Shown here piece by piece: positions 32,022 to 33,848 of a DNA stretch of 33,848 nucleotides; within the stretch, counting starts at the first letter, position 1; each line of letters opens with the position of its first letter. This DNA comes from Candidatus Limosilactobacillus merdavium. Lineage in GTDB: Bacteria > Bacillota > Bacilli > Lactobacillales > Lactobacillaceae. The stretch covers positions 1 through 33,848 of the forward strand of contig JAHLFK010000001.1 of NCBI GenBank assembly GCA_018883805.1. Reading direction: 5' to 3'. The position numbers were made by a program, and so were the translations under genes. Under the pieces are notes generated by a model. It was given only the letters and a program-made list of their open reading frames with translations. It had not been told where the DNA came from and searched no databases.

Positions 32022-32336
32022 ATGAATAAATTAGATAAAGAAGAACAACGCTTATTGGACTTACTACCAAAAGGAATTGACCGACCACGCCCACTTAAAG
32101 AGTTGGTTAAACTCACTGGATGGAATAGTCGCAAGGTTAGAGGAACTATTAACCGCTTGATTGTGATTCATCATCAGCCAATTGGCGCTAAGTATGAACA
32201 CCCTAACAATGGCTATTTCATTATTACCAACGATAAAGAGCGCAACATCGCACTTGCTCCCCTAACCTCACAGATAACTGTAATGACCAAACGGGCGCAA
32301 GTAATCAGCAATGCACAGTTAGAAAGTGAAGAATAA
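32022..32336 (+). CDS. Winged-helix-like phage early protein
   Basis: This 104-aa protein has a predicted winged helix-turn-helix (LDLLPKGIDRPRPLKELVKLTGWNSRKVRGTINRLIVIHHQPIGA) with a beta-wing ending NNGYFIITND. It is common in early operons of lactobacillar phages and probably a small DNA-binding regulator. GAGGTG lies six bases before the ATG. The role is unknown. Confidence 0.65.
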   Translation: MNKLDKEEQRLLDLLPKGIDRPRPLKELVKLTGWNSRKVRGTINRLIVIHHQPIGAKYEHPNNGYFIITNDKERNIALAPLTSQITVMTKRAQVISNAQLESEE

Positions 32337-32347
32337 TGTTCAGACAA

Positions 32348-32436
32348 AATAAAAAAGCCGTCAAATGCTATCAATCGACCAAAAACGTTAGCATTTAACA
32401 GCACACTTTGAATGAGTACAACGGCTTCCCGTTGCT
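32348..32436 (-). ncRNA. Candidate small RNA antisense to the early operon
   Basis: Reading the minus strand, an extended -10 TGTTAGAAT (32442-32450) would start a transcript near 32435. It opens with hairpin CAACGG-GAAG-CCGTTG (32419-32434), has an inner hairpin AAATGCTA/TAGCATTT (32389-32396 with 32363-32370), and closes with AAGCCGT/ACGGCTT (32421-32427 with 32355-32361) directly followed by TTTTTTATTTTG. This gives a compact RNA of about 90 bases with its own promoter and terminator, in a gap without a gene. The structures are seen; transcription is inference. On the plus strand the same sequence would be a structured leader of the next gene. Confidence 0.5.
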
Positions 32437-32502
32437 TGCTTATTCTAACATGTAACTTTGAATTACAGGGAAATCATCCCCAACAACTGGAGGAATAAGA
32501 CA

Positions 32503-32712
32503 ATGAATAACGATAATTACAAGTTTATTTTGGCAGACGACCACAAAGGAAACAAAGCCCTTGTAGTAATCAAAGGCTCTTGGACTAATGATTTAGTCAA
32601 TTCATCAAAAGTTGTAGATGGCAGCCGTTTCAAAGACGTTGCTCAACAGCTTAAACATATCATTGATTCAGCGAGTGTTATTGAAAAGGACGGTGAACAG
32701 TCATGCAATTAG
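32503..32712 (+). CDS. Unknown small phage protein
   Basis: This 69-aa soluble protein starts MNNDNYKFILADDHKGNKAL, continues with VVIKGSWTNDLVNSS, and ends ...VIEKDGEQSCN. I do not recognise it. The ATG at 32503 has GGAGG eight bases upstream. It overlaps the next gene by ten bases, so translation is coupled. It is in the replication-side part of the early operon. Confidence 0.6.
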   Translation: MNNDNYKFILADDHKGNKALVVIKGSWTNDLVNSSKVVDGSRFKDVAQQLKHIIDSASVIEKDGEQSCN

Positions 32713-33173
32713 TGACCCTTACCGCACCAGACGGACACAAAGAACGCTGGGACTTTAAAACCACTTATCTATCCCTTTTAACTTGGTATCAATACCTTAA
32801 AGACGTAGACAACGCCAAAGAACCTAATGAGCTTGTTACTCGTATTAGTAAATTTGTTGGGGATGATATTAACCAAGTCCACACCTTATTAATTTACTTA
32901 GACGGATTTAACGATGATCTATATTCCAAACTGTCAATGCTTACAAAGAACGAAAACAAAAACACCGTTCGGCTATATTTCATCATGAAGTCAATTAATA
33001 ACCCCCACTACTTGCGACACAACAACGAACAGGAACCAGAACGACAGCAACTAATCAATCGGATTAAGCAAGTCACAAATAACGACAGCAAAACTCTTAA
33101 TCGCCTTACTGAATTAACTAAATTATTTGTTGATGGTCAATTAAGTTACAAATACTTGGAGGAATGCAACTAA
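32703..33173 (+). CDS. Unknown phage early protein
   Basis: This is a 156-aa soluble, mostly helical and polar protein (MQLVTLTAPDGHKERWDFKT, TYLSLLTWYQYLKDVDNAKE). No known motif is seen, and no cysteine apart from the penultimate residue. AAGGACGG lies before the ATG. Its stop overlaps the start of the replication gene by one base (TAATG), so it is co-translated with replication and may take part in it. Confidence 0.65.
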   Translation: MQLVTLTAPDGHKERWDFKTTYLSLLTWYQYLKDVDNAKEPNELVTRISKFVGDDINQVHTLLIYLDGFNDDLYSKLSMLTKNENKNTVRLYFIMKSINNPHYLRHNNEQEPERQQLINRIKQVTNNDSKTLNRLTELTKLFVDGQLSYKYLEECN

Positions 33174-33848
33174 TGGCAGAGCGAAGAATGCTAAGCAAAA
33201 GTTTATTGATGGATAATAAGTTTCTGACACTTAGCAACGATAGTAAGTCACTATATCTATATTTGTTGATGTTTGCAGATGATGACGGAATTGTTAAACG
33301 TTCAATCATGATTGACAGTGTCTTAAATGCAACGGACAACAATTATTCAGAACTTGAAGAAAAAGGCTTAATTATTGCAATTAGTGGTAATGATGAAATC
33401 AGAGTGATTACTAACTGGAATGGTATTGAAACTATTAGAGAGAAGTTGTATTCACCAACTATTTATCTCAATGTTCGCAGTCGATTATATTTAAAAACTG
33501 ATTTTTCATACACATTGAACAAAAACGATCCGAGTGTTTTCTCTAGTGCTGATAAATGGATCAACGATGGACGACCTAAAAACATTAAAGACTTCAAACC
33601 ATTGATACAACAGCATTTAAAAGAAGTACAGTACATGGACGGTACAAGTACAGTACAGGTACAGGACATGGACGGTACAAGTGCGTCCCCAGATCAGAAT
33701 AGATCAGATCAGTATAGACTAGATCAGAGTAGAACAGATCAGGACAGCAAAGATCAGATCAGCCAAGAAAAGATAAATAGTGCAAACATGCAACTTTCTT
33801 CTTCTAATGGGGGTATGGGGGAAAATGCTTCTTCTGTCGACAGTTCTA
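33173..33848 (+). CDS. Replisome organizer-like phage replication protein (cut by window edge)
   Basis: 225 codons are visible, open to the right edge. The N-terminus (MAERRMLSKSLLMDNKFLTL, then LYLYLLMFADDDGIV) matches the entry domain of phage replisome organizers/DnaD-like initiators of lactic acid bacteria phages, which carry a winged helix and bind origin DNA. After about residue 145 the protein becomes low-complexity (Asp-Gln-rich, five-residue period), encoded by DNA repeats that may themselves be the origin. GGAGG lies ten bases before the ATG. The rest, including any helicase-loader contact domain, is off the window. Confidence 0.78.
   Translation, partial: MAERRMLSKSLLMDNKFLTLSNDSKSLYLYLLMFADDDGIVKRSIMIDSVLNATDNNYSELEEKGLIIAISGNDEIRVITNWNGIETIREKLYSPTIYLNVRSRLYLKTDFSYTLNKNDPSVFSSADKWINDGRPKNIKDFKPLIQQHLKEVQYMDGTSTVQVQDMDGTSASPDQNRSDQYRLDQSRTDQDSKDQISQEKINSANMQLSSSNGGMGENASSVDSS
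33633..33682 (+). repeat. Direct repeat ACATGGACGGTACAAGT, two copies
   Basis: 17-base copies at 33633-33649 and 33666-33682 (33-base period), separated by further GTACA/GGTACA units. They lie inside the replication gene just before the GATCAG array. Confidence 0.85.
33692..33766 (+). repeat. 15-base tandem repeat array (GATCAG units)
   Basis: Five consecutive 15-base units each begin GATCAG (33692, 33707, 33722, 33737, 33752); the first three follow GATCAGnnTAGAnnA. They encode a DQxxx repeat. This looks like iterons of a replication origin inside the initiator gene, as known for lambda O and lactococcal replisome organizers. Confidence 0.85.

Noticed and set aside
32213-32404. 63-aa minus-strand ORF crossing the candidate small RNA
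   Set aside because: No ribosome site and it overlaps a well-supported plus-strand gene; the RNA structure is the better explanation for the region.
33692-33766. CRISPR array
   Set aside because: Units are 15 bases with no spacers, lie in frame inside a coding gene and no cas gene is near.

Overview
The window is a chromosome segment of a low-GC Firmicute, most likely a heterofermentative Lactobacillaceae of the Limosilactobacillus reuteri type. This rests on gene order (polA-mutM-coaE-nrdR-dnaB-dnaI; ecsAB/hit/prsA/yhaNO), T-box and L20-leader regulation, and strong Shine-Dalgarno sites. Species assignment is inference from protein look and gene order, not from a search.

Region 1 (1-10.8 kb, all minus strand) is housekeeping. 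It holds the 5' end of infC with its promoter and L20-type attenuator leader. Next come a replication/repair run reading polA, mutM, coaE, nrdR, dnaB, dnaI, a Bax-inhibitor-1 membrane protein, murC, a YtpR-type tRNA-binding protein and a thioredoxin. PolA copies DNA, MutM removes oxidised purines, NrdR tunes dNTP supply, and DnaB/DnaI load the helicase.

Region 2 (10.9-24.6 kb) holds a small membrane-anchored protein, a HesB-fold protein, trmB, the EcsAB transporter, a HIT hydrolase, the PrsA foldase lipoprotein, an SbcCD-like YhaO/YhaN pair, a YlbF-family protein, PBP1A, and argS behind a complete T-box leader with a likely CGU specifier.

Region 3 (24.8-28.2 kb) holds a pyridoxal/HMP kinase overlapped by a lactate-dehydrogenase-family gene whose two specificity positions are changed. 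It also holds tRNA-Gly(CCC), a DUF2187-like protein, a small membrane protein and a divergent Ham1/RdgB-type pyrophosphatase.

Region 4 (about 28.2 kb to the right edge) is the left end of an integrated temperate phage or phage satellite. The order is tyrosine integrase, a 361-bp non-coding gap with phased repeats, a leftward repressor, a divergent control region with three dyad operators, then rightward early genes: excisionase/HTH protein, BRO-N antirepressor, HTH protein, a 44-aa membrane peptide, a winged-helix-like protein, two unknown proteins and a replisome-organizer-like gene cut by the window end. The right attachment site is outside the window, so phage and satellite cannot be told apart.

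The most interesting points are: a candidate small RNA of about 90 nt antisense to the early operon (32.35-32.45 kb), with its own extended -10 and terminator; a 15-bp tandem repeat array inside the replication gene that looks like an origin; four AACGC repeats at exact 10-bp phasing and a 20-bp direct repeat in the element; and the altered LDH-family enzyme, which by residue logic may be an NADP-linked malate/2-oxoacid reductase. No CRISPR array, IS element or rRNA was seen.
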